A stretch of DNA of 64,000 nucleotides from Streptococcaceae bacterium ESL0729 (lineage in GTDB: Bacteria > Bacillota > Bacilli > Lactobacillales > Streptococcaceae): NCBI GenBank assembly GCA_029391995.1, contig CP113924.1, positions 396,001-460,000 on the forward strand. Reading direction: 5' to 3'. The notes beneath the pieces are model-generated. The model was not told where the DNA came from. It saw only the letters and a program-made list of their open reading frames with translations, and searched no databases. The position numbers were made by a program, and so were the translations under genes. How positions within the stretch are numbered: position 1 is the first letter of the stretch; each line of letters opens with the position of its first letter. Of the stretch, positions 29,552 to 37,569 are shown in pieces.

Positions 29552-30067
29552 ATGAAGAAAAAATGGAATAGTTTAAGTAAGTGGAAGAGAGTAGGTCTCT
29601 TGTTTGCCCTTCTTTTTGTTACAGTTGCTGTAGTCCCAGGCTGTGGTTCTAACAGTAAGCAGGTTGCAGAATTAAAATCTGAGTTAAAGAAGGTATCAGA
29701 GGAAAAAGATGAGGCCCTAAAAAGTGCTCAGGCAGCGGAGAAAAGGGCTAGTGACGCCGAAGCTAAGTTAAAGGCAGCAGAGGAAGCTAAAAAAGCAGAA
29801 GAAGCCAAAAAAGCAGAGGAAGCCAAAAAAGCGGAAGAGGCTAAACAAGCTGAGGAGGCCAAGAAGGCAGAAGAAGCCAAGCAAGCCCAAGAAGCTGCTG
29901 CGGCACAAGCAGCTCAAGCCCAGGCTCAGCAAGCTCAACCTCAAGCACAAACACAAGCTCCAGCCTCTGCTGGCGGTTATACGAAAGATTCTAAAGGTAG
30001 GTGGCACAGGCCAAATGGGCAATATGCATCAAAAGCTGAAATTGCAGCAGCAGGTCTAGCCTGGTAG
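29552..30067 (+). CDS. Putative lipoprotein with KAEEA coiled-coil repeats
   Basis: 171 aa. The N-terminal signal has a lipobox-like VVPGC (C31), with proline at an unusual position. A long charged coiled coil (about 35-115) follows, built largely from five-residue AEEAK repeats. A Gln/Ala/Pro-rich linker leads to a distinct C-terminal motif, DSKGRWHRPNGQYASKAEIA, ending AGLAW. I do not know a function for the motif. Placement outside the membrane with a C-terminal binding motif is inferred. It follows pnuC by 31 bases and could share its transcript. Confidence 0.75.
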   Translation: MKKKWNSLSKWKRVGLLFALLFVTVAVVPGCGSNSKQVAELKSELKKVSEEKDEALKSAQAAEKRASDAEAKLKAAEEAKKAEEAKKAEEAKKAEEAKQAEEAKKAEEAKQAQEAAAAQAAQAQAQQAQPQAQTQAPASAGGYTKDSKGRWHRPNGQYASKAEIAAAGLAW

Positions 30068-30070
30068 AAT

Positions 30071-30098
30071 AAAGCCATCATAGATGGCTTTTTTTTAC
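30071..30098 (+). terminator. Terminator of the pnuC/lipoprotein unit
   Basis: AAAGCCATC-ata-GATGGCTTTTTTTT, a perfect stem with a T-run. Confidence 0.9.
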
Positions 30099-30168
30099 AG
30101 GTTAAATTCTTGTAAATTTACTAGCAAAAAAGATAAAATTCTGCTATAATTATTTCTTGTAGTGGATG

Positions 30169-30240
30169 GACCCCTTAGTTAAATGGATATAACAAGTTCC
30201 TCCTAAGAATTAGTTGCTGGTTCGATTCCGGCAGGGGTCA
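30169..30240 (+). tRNA. tRNA-Arg (anticodon CCT)
   Basis: The cloverleaf can be drawn by hand: acceptor GACCCCT/AGGGGTC with discriminator A; D arm GTTA/TAAC; anticodon stem AGTTC/GAATT with loop CTCCTAA; T arm GCTGG/CCGGC with loop TTCGATT. It reads AGG codons. CCA is not encoded. An extended -10 TGCTATAAT (30142-30150) lies 19 bases upstream and a strong terminator (30265-30310) downstream. Confidence 0.95.
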
Positions 30241-30264
30241 TTTTGAAAGATTCAAAGAAAAATT

Positions 30265-30310
30265 AAAAACTGTCTAAACCTTATATTTAAAGGACTTAGG
30301 CAGTTTTTTT
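30265..30310 (+). terminator. Terminator of tRNA-Arg
   Basis: AAACTGTCTAA pairs with TTAGGCAGTTT (one G-T) and is followed by a T-run. Confidence 0.8.
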
Positions 30311-30340
30311 GTTTGTATAGATTTAGAGGAAAATATATTT

Positions 30341-30362
30341 TTTTGACCAAATTTTGACCAAA
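30341..30362. repeat. Tandem 11-bp direct repeat downstream of tRNA-Arg
   Basis: TTTTGACCAAA occurs twice without spacer, about 100 bp past the tRNA. It could be an arm-type recombinase site left by an integrated element. No integrase gene is present nearby. Apart from the tRNA, its terminator and this repeat I see nothing in 30068-30448. Confidence 0.5.
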
Positions 30363-30448
30363 TAATCTTTACCAGCTACAGCTAATAGTTGTTTAGTCAA
30401 ATCTAAAATTATATAATTCGTGTAACTACAAAATATAAGGGAGACAAG

Positions 30449-31012
30449 ATGGCAGCAAAAATAGATAATTTTTCTTCAACTGAATCAAAGATTGATGGTT
30501 TAAAAATCATAAAAACGAAGACTGCAAAAGATGAAAGAGGTACAGTCAGGGAACTTTATAGGGCAAGTGCCTATTCTGAGGTTTTACCTGAGACCTTAAG
30601 ACCCTGGCAGCAGATTAATTTAACAAGGACTAAAAAGGGTGCCATTCGTGGACTCCACGGGGAAGCCATGGCTAAGTTGGTCACTGTGGCTTATGGTAGA
30701 GCCTTTGGAGTATATGTGGATACAAGACCAGCCAGTAAGACTCTTGGACAGGTTGAAACGGTTGAGCTTAAGCCAGGTGTACAAGTTTTTGTGCCTCAGG
30801 GTGTCTGTAACGGATTTCAAGCCCTAGATGATGAGACAGAATACCTGTACTTCTTTGACAATGAATGGAAGCCAGGTATGGAAGGAGTCGCCCTAACTCC
30901 TTTGGACAAGGACTTAAATATTGACTGGCCTATTCCAGTATCAATGGATAATTTTGAACAAGTATCGGAAAAAGATTTTAATGCTCCGACTTTGAAGGAT
31001 ATTTTAGGTTAA
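30449..31012 (+). CDS. dTDP-4-dehydrorhamnose 3,5-epimerase-like cupin protein
   Basis: 187-aa RmlC-like sugar-nucleotide epimerase. The conserved IRGLH (active-site His) is present, followed by KLVTVAYGRAFGVYVDTRP and the FVPQGVCNGFQALDDETEYLYFFD cupin strands. The ending LNIDWPIP is also typical. It stands alone, without rmlA, rmlB or rmlD beside it, so the exact sugar substrate is open. AAGGGAGA precedes the ATG. Confidence 0.85.
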   Translation: MAAKIDNFSSTESKIDGLKIIKTKTAKDERGTVRELYRASAYSEVLPETLRPWQQINLTRTKKGAIRGLHGEAMAKLVTVAYGRAFGVYVDTRPASKTLGQVETVELKPGVQVFVPQGVCNGFQALDDETEYLYFFDNEWKPGMEGVALTPLDKDLNIDWPIPVSMDNFEQVSEKDFNAPTLKDILG

Positions 31013-31016
31013 ATTT

Positions 31017-31045
31017 AAAGGGTTAAGTAGTTAGCCCTTTTTTAA
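31017..31045 (+). terminator. Terminator of the epimerase gene
   Basis: AAGGGTTAA-gtag-TTAGCCCTT (one G-T pair) with a T-run. Confidence 0.75.
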
Positions 31046-31064
31046 TTTTCTAAAATTAATTAAA

Positions 31065-31095
31065 CAAAAAAGAGGGAATTTCCCCTCTTTTACTT
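31065..31095. terminator. Terminator of the toxin gene (bidirectional)
   Basis: AAAAGAGGG / CCCTCTTTT with A- and T-runs on both sides, just past the toxin stop codon on the minus strand. Confidence 0.8.
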
Positions 31096-31098
31096 ATT

Positions 31099-32079
31099 TT
31101 AAACAGATGGTGTTACGTTCATCGGAATGCTTTCGACGAGTTTTGGAGCCTCTTGTGGTGAGGATACATCATAAACATCCATAATCAGCTCAGTTCCACA
31201 TTTAACAGTATATGAACCAGTTGTCCATTTTCGGTAGGCCTTACCATTTTCAAGGGTCCATTTGTTTTTAGCATCCCACTTATCTGGATCAGCCAGTGAG
31301 TTTTCAAAGCCAATTTGCTTGCTTATGGCTTCTGTAATCGGAGCTCTGTACACGGTATTGTCCTTAACCATATAGGCTATTCTGCTTGAGATCTCACTGG
31401 TTAGATTGGCAGTACCTGTTGCGACTCCAGTTTTTAAGACCCACTCGACCTTGTAGCTTTTTCCAGCTGGTACAGTTATTACCTGAGCAGGTACATTCCA
31501 AGTCTTTGTCGTAAAGCTTGTATTGGAGTGGGAGTTGTTATAGTTGTAGCTGGTTGTAACACTGGTTGAAGCCCCAGCTAGGAAGGGAATATTCAAGGCT
31601 ACTGAGGCAGAAAGTTCAACCCCTACAGCATTGCTTGTCTGAGTTGTAACCATATCCTGTTGGGTATAGGTAAAGCTTGCCGTACTTAGATTAAGACTGG
31701 TTCCCGTCCTATTTCTTAAGGTTGCACTGTGGGCAGCTAGATCATCACCATCTGAGATTTTCATATCATTGTTTGGTTTGGCAACAGAACTTGATGAAAA
31801 GTTTATTGGAAAAAGGGGATCCACCATTAAGTTTCGATCAACCCTATGCTCAAAGTCAATTTTACCAGCCTTCCAAAGGTTTATTGATTCAGCCTTGGAT
31901 AAGGCTCTAAGCTCAGGATCTAGTTTTTCTTTGATAGTCCCAGCCTGGATATCCACTTGACTTTCGCTCACCTGAGGGTTTTCCAGCACATCACTTGCCT
32001 GGACAATTTTTGCCAGGCAAAGACTTGAGCAGGTCAGAAGACCTAAGAGGGCAAACTTTTTGAAGCTTGTTTTCGACAT
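31099..32079 (-). CDS. Secreted ETX/MTX2-family beta pore-forming toxin
   Basis: 326 aa from the ATG at 32079, which has AGGAGAA six bases upstream. The frame extends further but without a ribosome site. A signal peptide is clear: basic start MSKTSFKKF, hydrophobic core, cleavage after VQA28. The middle and C-terminal parts show the aerolysin/epsilon-toxin pattern: alternating Ser/Thr strands (LNLSTASFTYTQQDMVTTQT), an amphipathic insertion-type segment (SASVALNIPFLAGASTSVTT), then TWNVPAQVITVPAGKSYKVEW. The last is the hallmark of ETX/MTX2 proteins. The target cell (insect, vertebrate, protozoan or other) cannot be told. A 10-bp palindrome lies in its leader. Confidence 0.85.
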   Translation of the reverse strand: MSKTSFKKFALLGLLTCSSLCLAKIVQASDVLENPQVSESQVDIQAGTIKEKLDPELRALSKAESINLWKAGKIDFEHRVDRNLMVDPLFPINFSSSSVAKPNNDMKISDGDDLAAHSATLRNRTGTSLNLSTASFTYTQQDMVTTQTSNAVGVELSASVALNIPFLAGASTSVTTSYNYNNSHSNTSFTTKTWNVPAQVITVPAGKSYKVEWVLKTGVATGTANLTSEISSRIAYMVKDNTVYRAPITEAISKQIGFENSLADPDKWDAKNKWTLENGKAYRKWTTGSYTVKCGTELIMDVYDVSSPQEAPKLVESIPMNVTPSV

Positions 32080-32097
32080 ATAAATTCTCCTATTTCT

Positions 32098-32120
32098 AGT
32101 CAATAAACTATTTATTGACT
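32098..32120. promoter_or_regulatory. Palindrome in the toxin leader
   Basis: AGTCAATAAA-cta-TTTATTGACT is a perfect inverted repeat 18 bases upstream of the toxin start codon and seven bases from its ribosome site. It could be an operator or an mRNA hairpin controlling translation. Confidence 0.6.
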
Positions 32121-32267
32121 CTTTATTTCCCTTATTTTTATAAATAATTGCAATATATTTTAAATTTTCAAAAAACAAGGAAACTTAATTGTAGCATTAT
32201 TTAATATCGATTAAAAGAATTTTGTAATATTTATCCCTAAATAAAGCAAAAACATTCACAAATGTTC

Positions 32268-32303
32268 GTAAAAAAAGAAGGTTGCCCTTTCTTTTTTATT
32301 TTT
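32268..32303 (-). terminator. Terminator of the DEAD-box helicase gene
   Basis: AAAGAAGG / CCcTTTCTTT with a one-base bulge, and T-run on the minus strand. Confidence 0.6.
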
Positions 32304-33405
32304 TATCAATAAATTTTTGATTTTTAAGCACCTTCTCACTGGTTGTTGTCAGACGTTTTAAATCTTTTTTCTCAATGGGATTAGATAGAAGGGTTAAAAC
32401 GGTTCCCTCTTTTCCCATGCGGCCAGTTCGACCAGCACGGTGAACATAGGACTCCTCAGTTACTGGCACGTCAAAGTTAATGACATAATCCAGGTTTTCA
32501 ATATCAATCCCGCGGGCCAAAAGATCAGTCGCAAGTAGAAGGGTGATATCGCCATTCTTAAATTTCTCTAAGAGAACCTTGCGGTATCTTCCACCGATAT
32601 CACTGGCAAGGCTTGCGGCATTAATGCCCTGATACTGGAGTTTTTCCTCAGCATTTCCTAAATCATCAAGTCGATTGAAGAAGACAAGACCCCGCATACC
32701 TGGCAGGTGGGCCAGCTGGCGTAAAAAGTCAACCTTACGGCGGCGTTCAACCTCAGTGAAGATATGGTCAACCTGCGATTCAGTAGCCTGGATGTTGATT
32801 TCAAGTAGATTTTTGAGCTTTGAGCTTGCGATTTCTTGAATTTTATCCAGTTGTGAATTTGCTGTAGCTGAATAAAAGGCAAACTGATAATCCTTGGGAG
32901 TGCGGTTAATAATCGGCTTTACAAAGTTGAATTGCCCAGCCTCAACCAGCTGATCCACTTCATCAAGGACAATCATGTCAATGGCTGTCATCTTGATTTT
33001 TTTGTCCTTAACCAGCTCAAGAGCTCGTCCCGGTGTTGCCACAACAATCTCTGGAGCCTTTTTAAGGCGTTCAATCTGCCTTTTAAGGCTTGCTCCAGCA
33101 ATAACAAGGCTTGACTTAAGACCAAGAGGTTCAGCCCAAGTCTTTGTTACCTCAAAGATTTGTCCTGCAAGTTCAGAGTTAGGTGCTAAAATTAGTAGCT
33201 GTTGCCCCCGTCCCTTTTGGACCTTTAAAAGCAGTGGAAGGAGGTAGGCCAAGGTTTTACCAGTCCCTGTAGGGCTTGTTGCCACCACATTTTGGCCATT
33301 ACTTAAGGGCTCAAAGCTCTCTTCTTGAATTTGTGTAAAGTTTTCAAAGCCTAAGTCTGTCAGTTGTTTCTGCCAAACTTCGGGTAGTGTTTTTTTGTCA
33401 ATCAT
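32296..33405 (-). CDS. DEAD-box RNA helicase, YfmL-like
   Basis: A short ATP-dependent RNA helicase (369 aa from ATG 33405), about the size of Bacillus YfmL, which acts in ribosome maturation. Q motif FTQIQEESF, Walker A SPTGTGKT, motif II VLDEVDQ (DEVD in place of DEAD), SAT motif, and RxGRTGR-type HRAGRTGRMG are present. It has no C-terminal RNA-binding tail. The start overlaps the end of the upstream oxidoreductase gene by eight bases, so the two are co-transcribed. Confidence 0.9.
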   Translation of the reverse strand: MIDKKTLPEVWQKQLTDLGFENFTQIQEESFEPLSNGQNVVATSPTGTGKTLAYLLPLLLKVQKGRGQQLLILAPNSELAGQIFEVTKTWAEPLGLKSSLVIAGASLKRQIERLKKAPEIVVATPGRALELVKDKKIKMTAIDMIVLDEVDQLVEAGQFNFVKPIINRTPKDYQFAFYSATANSQLDKIQEIASSKLKNLLEINIQATESQVDHIFTEVERRRKVDFLRQLAHLPGMRGLVFFNRLDDLGNAEEKLQYQGINAASLASDIGGRYRKVLLEKFKNGDITLLLATDLLARGIDIENLDYVINFDVPVTEESYVHRAGRTGRMGKEGTVLTLLSNPIEKKDLKRLTTTSEKVLKNQKFIDKK

Positions 33406-34393
33406 GTATATCTGCCTCAAATTTTATTCCAGCAGCAAGCCTCATTTGGTAGCTAGTTTGGGCTACAATCTGGGCCAACTGCAGTAGTTTTTTATAGTTG
33501 TTGTTTTCTTGGATATTATTATCTAAAATAATCTGTGCAAAATCATAAGCCTCTTCAAGCATGGGATTTTCAGTGGAAGTTACCTCTAAATCAAGCCTTT
33601 GCCCCGTGTGATAAATAAATTCTGCCCTTCCTATGGCATTAACCCCGTCAAGAACAAGGGTTCCCTCACTGGTATAGATTTCGCTTGGAAGGTTGCTGGT
33701 GATATTTTTACCAGTCTTAAGGGCTAGCTTAAAGCCCTCATAGGACAAAATACCCACTCCATTTAGGTCAATTCCCTCTTCGGTGATTACTGCCTGATAG
33801 CTTGCTTGATTAGGAGGGCCAAAAAGGTAGCTAGCTGCATAAAGGAGGTAGACTCCAAGGTCTGCTAGAGCACCCCCTGAAAATTTACTGGAAAAGATAT
33901 TGGGGACTTTCCCGCTAAGAAGTTCTGGCATCTTAGAAGAATACTTGGCATAGGTAAAGTCAGCTCCCCAAATTTCCTTGTCCTTTAAAAAGTCCTTGAT
34001 TAGGGCTAGGGATTTTTCGTGGATATTTCTTGCTGCCTCAAATAAGAAGACATTGTAATCCTTAGAAAGTTTGATGAGTTCAGCAAGTTCATCTGGATTT
34101 GAGCAAGCTGGTTTTTCAAGGATAACATTCTTACGGGCTCTTATAGCTTCCTTGGCCTGGGGATAATGAAGGGAATTTGGGCTTGCAATGTAGACTGTAT
34201 CAAAGTTAGCCGCGTAAAAATCAGCCAGACTATCAAAAAGTTCAACAGTCCCCTTAAAATCCTGGGTGAATTCTTGAGCTCTTGTTAGCTGCCTTGAGTA
34301 AAAGGCTGTAAATTCATATTTATTAGTGGCAAGGGCTGCATCAATGAATTGCCTACTAATCCAGCTACTACCGATAATACCAAGTTTTATCAT
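33398..34393 (-). CDS. Gfo/Idh/MocA-family NAD(P)-dependent oxidoreductase
   Basis: 331 aa. N-terminal Rossmann fold (LGIIGSSWISRQFIDAAL) and the family EKPA motif (VILEKPACSN) are followed by the alpha/beta C-terminal domain. Substrate is unknown; members oxidise sugars, inositol or related compounds. First gene of the pair with the helicase. Confidence 0.85.
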   Translation of the reverse strand: MIKLGIIGSSWISRQFIDAALATNKYEFTAFYSRQLTRAQEFTQDFKGTVELFDSLADFYAANFDTVYIASPNSLHYPQAKEAIRARKNVILEKPACSNPDELAELIKLSKDYNVFLFEAARNIHEKSLALIKDFLKDKEIWGADFTYAKYSSKMPELLSGKVPNIFSSKFSGGALADLGVYLLYAASYLFGPPNQASYQAVITEEGIDLNGVGILSYEGFKLALKTGKNITSNLPSEIYTSEGTLVLDGVNAIGRAEFIYHTGQRLDLEVTSTENPMLEEAYDFAQIILDNNIQENNNYKKLLQLAQIVAQTSYQMRLAAGIKFEADIHD

Positions 34394-34456
34394 ATCACAT
34401 CTTCTCCCGTCTAATTAAAAGCTACCTTATTATAACACAAGGCTTGGGCCTGGGCT

Positions 34457-34482
34457 TAAAAAAAACTGCCCGAAGGCAGTTC
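34457..34482 (-). terminator. Terminator of the ECF transporter operon
   Basis: AACTGCC-TTCG-GGCAGTT with a stable UUCG tetraloop and eight T on the minus strand. Confidence 0.92.
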
Positions 34483-35304
34483 TTAGGCAAAGGGGTTATA
34501 AAAACGTCCGCCATTAACCTTAAATAATAGGACTGTGAGAACTAAAATAATAAGGGCAAGGCTTAAGACCAAATAATCAGAAGCCTTGAAGGGCTTGTAA
34601 GAATACCAGGTTCTTTTTTTCTGACTACCAAATCTTCTAAGTTCCATGGCTGTTGCTACCTTTTCAATCCTATCTAAGCTTGAGAAGATTAGGGGGAGGA
34701 TTAATTGAACATTGACCTTAATTTTTTGGGTCAACCTAGCCTTTGATGACAGATCAACTCCTCGTGCCTGCTGGCTGATTTTAATATTGTTGAAGTCATT
34801 TTGGACATCAGGAATATATCTAAGAGCAAGACTTACAGCATAAGAAATCCGGTAGCCCACTCCGATTTTATTAAGGGAGCTTGCAAACTGGCTGGGGTCT
34901 GTTGTCATTAAAAAGATGAGGGCTAAAGGAACAGTACAGAAGTACTTAAGGGCTAGGTTTAGCAGGTAAAAAAGTTCCTCATAGCTCACAAAGGCAAAGA
35001 TGATTGTCTTTGAACCATAAAGCCTAGGCCCGTAGTTTGGATCAAAGAGGAAGACGATGACCAAATTTAGGAGGGAGAAGACAATGATGAAATTCATGAC
35101 AAATGAAATTTGCTTCCATTTGATATCAGACATCTTAAAGAGGATAAGGGAGCTAAGGCCCACAGCCAGTAAGAGTCTGGTATCATAAGAAATCATGCAG
35201 GCAACGGTTGTAATTACAAAAAAGAGTAATTTGGCCGTGGCATTTAGCTTGTGGATAAAGGTTTTTCCAGCCTTATATCCAATAATTTGTTGGTTGTTAT
35301 TCAT
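34483..35304 (-). CDS. ecfT: ECF transporter transmembrane protein EcfT
   Basis: 273 aa from the ATG at 35304, which has AGGAGGG upstream inside the ATPase gene. A longer frame without ribosome site exists. About five membrane helices and the two coupling Ala-Arg-Gly motifs are seen (SQQARGVDLSSK and the ELRRFG region). It couples the ATPases to the substrate-binding S component. It overlaps the ATPase gene by eight bases. Confidence 0.9.
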   Translation of the reverse strand: MNNNQQIIGYKAGKTFIHKLNATAKLLFFVITTVACMISYDTRLLLAVGLSSLILFKMSDIKWKQISFVMNFIIVFSLLNLVIVFLFDPNYGPRLYGSKTIIFAFVSYEELFYLLNLALKYFCTVPLALIFLMTTDPSQFASSLNKIGVGYRISYAVSLALRYIPDVQNDFNNIKISQQARGVDLSSKARLTQKIKVNVQLILPLIFSSLDRIEKVATAMELRRFGSQKKRTWYSYKPFKASDYLVLSLALIILVLTVLLFKVNGGRFYNPFA

Positions 35305-37003
35305 GGCTGACCCTCCTAGTTTTTTCAAGACTGATGAAGTTTTGAATGAAGGATTCAGCATCCGAAATATCAGCCATCTGGGCCAACTTAAAGAGGCTGG
35401 TTTTCTTTAGGTGAACCTTTTTGATTAATTCTTCACTTGTTAAAAGCTCTGCTGGCTTCTTATCTGCCAGAAGACCGTGATCTGCAATGACTAGGGTGCG
35501 GTCACTATATTCCATCATCTGGTGCATGTCATGGGTGATGGAGATGATAGTAGTACCCTTGCGGTTGAGGCGATCAAGAAAGTCCATGAATTCTGAATAG
35601 TGTTCAAAATCCTGCCCTGCCGTTGGCTCATCAAGAATGATTAGGCTTGGTTTTAAAACCAAGATGGAAGCGATAGTTACCCGTTTTTTCTGACCATAGC
35701 TAAGAGCTGAAATCGGCCAATTTCTAAACTGGTAGAGACCACAAATTTTAAGGGTTTCTTCAACCTGCTCCCTGATTTCTTGCTCAGGAAGCTTCCTTAA
35801 TTTAAGACCCAGGGCAACCTCATCAAAAATCATTGATTGACTAATCATGTGATTAGGATTTTGCATGACAAAGCCGATTTTTTCGGCTCTTTCAGCAATA
35901 TTTTCCTGGGTGATATTCTCTTTTTTCCAAAAAATATCCCCACTTGAATCAATAAAATTACAAATGGCTTTAACAAGGGTTGACTTGCCGGCCCCATTAG
36001 GACCAACGATTGAGATTCGCTCCCCTTGATTGATGACTAGATTAACATCCTTTAGGATTAAATCATCCCCGTAACCTGTAGATAGGTTTTCAAGTCTTAG
36101 GAGTTCTTCAAAGTGATTTACTTCCTTTTTAGGGCTAAGCTTATGGGCCCAGTCCCTGAGTTTTAGGGTGTCTTGGTCAGTAAGCTTGAGCTGGCTGATA
36201 TTTTCAAGATTTGTGACCTTTCTAATGTCAATACCTGCGTATTTTAGGGCACTGACATAAAGGGGCTCACGCAGACCATTTTCTTCTAAGAGATCAGAGG
36301 TTAAAAGCTCATTTGCTCCGCCATCAAAGAGTATTTGCCCATTGTTGACAAGGATTATTCGGTCAAGGTCAGCTAAAAGAACATCCTCAAGACGGTGTTC
36401 AATGATGATACTTGTAGCACCAGTCTTTTTATGAATTTGGTCAATTAAGTTGATGGTGTCCTCGCCGGACCTTGGATCTAAATTGGCTAGAGGTTCATCA
36501 AAAAGGATGACGGGTGACTCATCAATCAAGACACCTGCTAGAGTAACCCTCTGCTTTTGACCACCTGATAATTCTTGCGGTTTTTTATTTAAGAATTTTT
36601 CAAGACCAACAGCATTAGCCCAGTAGTCGACAGCTTTTTTCATGGCCTCTTGCTTGATTTGATCATTTTCAAGGGCAAAGGCTATATCCTCACCAACTGT
36701 AAGGCCGATAAACTGATCATCAGTATCTTGGAGGACAGTGCTGATTGATTTTGAAAGATTAAAGATAGACGAGCCAAAAGGCAAGTTGTTAATTAACAAA
36801 TTGCCTTTTGCTTCGCCCTTATGTAGGTTTGGGATAATCCCGTTTAATGTCTGTCCTAAGGTTGATTTACCAGAGCCAGAAGGTCCGATAATAAGAACTT
36901 TCTCCCCCTTTTTAATACCCAAGTTAATGTCCTTTAAAGTAGGCTCATTTTGGCTACTATAGCGGAAGGAAAAATCTTTTATATCTATAATTTTTTCTTG
37001 CAT
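35297..37003 (-). CDS. ECF transporter ATPase with two fused ABC domains
   Basis: 568 aa holding both nucleotide-binding domains of an energy-coupling-factor transporter. The first has GPSGSGKST and signature LSGGQKQR; the second has GPNGAGKST and signature LSYGQKKR. Walker B aspartates are seen in VILFDEP and LIILDEP. Fused ATPases of this type are found in operons with UPF0397 S components. It lies between the S component and EcfT. Confidence 0.92.
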   Translation of the reverse strand: MQEKIIDIKDFSFRYSSQNEPTLKDINLGIKKGEKVLIIGPSGSGKSTLGQTLNGIIPNLHKGEAKGNLLINNLPFGSSIFNLSKSISTVLQDTDDQFIGLTVGEDIAFALENDQIKQEAMKKAVDYWANAVGLEKFLNKKPQELSGGQKQRVTLAGVLIDESPVILFDEPLANLDPRSGEDTINLIDQIHKKTGATSIIIEHRLEDVLLADLDRIILVNNGQILFDGGANELLTSDLLEENGLREPLYVSALKYAGIDIRKVTNLENISQLKLTDQDTLKLRDWAHKLSPKKEVNHFEELLRLENLSTGYGDDLILKDVNLVINQGERISIVGPNGAGKSTLVKAICNFIDSSGDIFWKKENITQENIAERAEKIGFVMQNPNHMISQSMIFDEVALGLKLRKLPEQEIREQVEETLKICGLYQFRNWPISALSYGQKKRVTIASILVLKPSLIILDEPTAGQDFEHYSEFMDFLDRLNRKGTTIISITHDMHQMMEYSDRTLVIADHGLLADKKPAELLTSEELIKKVHLKKTSLFKLAQMADISDAESFIQNFISLEKTRRVSHE

Positions 37004-37011
37004 AAGATTTC

Positions 37012-37557
37012 CTAATCTTTTGTTAAGCTACCTTCTTTAGTGCGACTTTTGGCGTAAAGAACAAGTAGTAGTGTTCCACCAATTCCAATTGTAAGACTAT
37101 TTGAAATGACAGCGATGATACCTTGGGTGAAAACTTTGTTGCTTGGTTCGCTGTAGATAAGGATGTCTCCTAGTGGTGCTAGAAGACCCCAGATGACAAG
37201 GTTTCCAAGAACTTGGATGATGTTGAAGCGGATAATTTGGGCACGGCCAAAGTTACCACCTTCAAGGTCGCGACTCTTAGCAGCATATCCAAGAACGATT
37301 CCTAAAAGTCCACTAGCAATAGACCAAGTCCACCAAGGGGCACCGTAGGCGATAGAGTCTTTTAAGGTATGACCGATAAATCCAATGAGAAAACCAGGAA
37401 TTGGTCCAAAAAGGCCACTAAAGAGGGCTAAAACAGCATACTGCAATTGAACATCAGTATTGGGAAAGAGGGGGATACGGATGTATAAGGCCACGATAAC
37501 AAAGAGAGCGGCACCGATACCAGTTGCTACGACACTTTTAATTGAGAGTTTTTTCAT
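37012..37557 (-). CDS. ECF transporter S component, UPF0397 family
   Basis: 181 aa, about five membrane helices. VVATGIGAALFVIVALYI, LQYAVLALFSGLFGPIPGF and GHTLKDSIAYGAPWWTWSIA fit UPF0397 proteins closely. It would bind a small-molecule substrate and dock on EcfT. The substrate is not established. The neighbouring SAM hydrolase suggests a link to adenosine, methionine or a related compound. Confidence 0.88.
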   Translation of the reverse strand: MKKLSIKSVVATGIGAALFVIVALYIRIPLFPNTDVQLQYAVLALFSGLFGPIPGFLIGFIGHTLKDSIAYGAPWWTWSIASGLLGIVLGYAAKSRDLEGGNFGRAQIIRFNIIQVLGNLVIWGLLAPLGDILIYSEPSNKVFTQGIIAVISNSLTIGIGGTLLLVLYAKSRTKEGSLTKD

Positions 37558-37569
37558 TGAATTTACCTC

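Noticed and set aside
31046..31060. CodY box near the end of the epimerase gene
   Set aside because: AATTTTCTAAAATTA is a chance-like match in an AT-rich terminator region between two converging genes, away from promoters.
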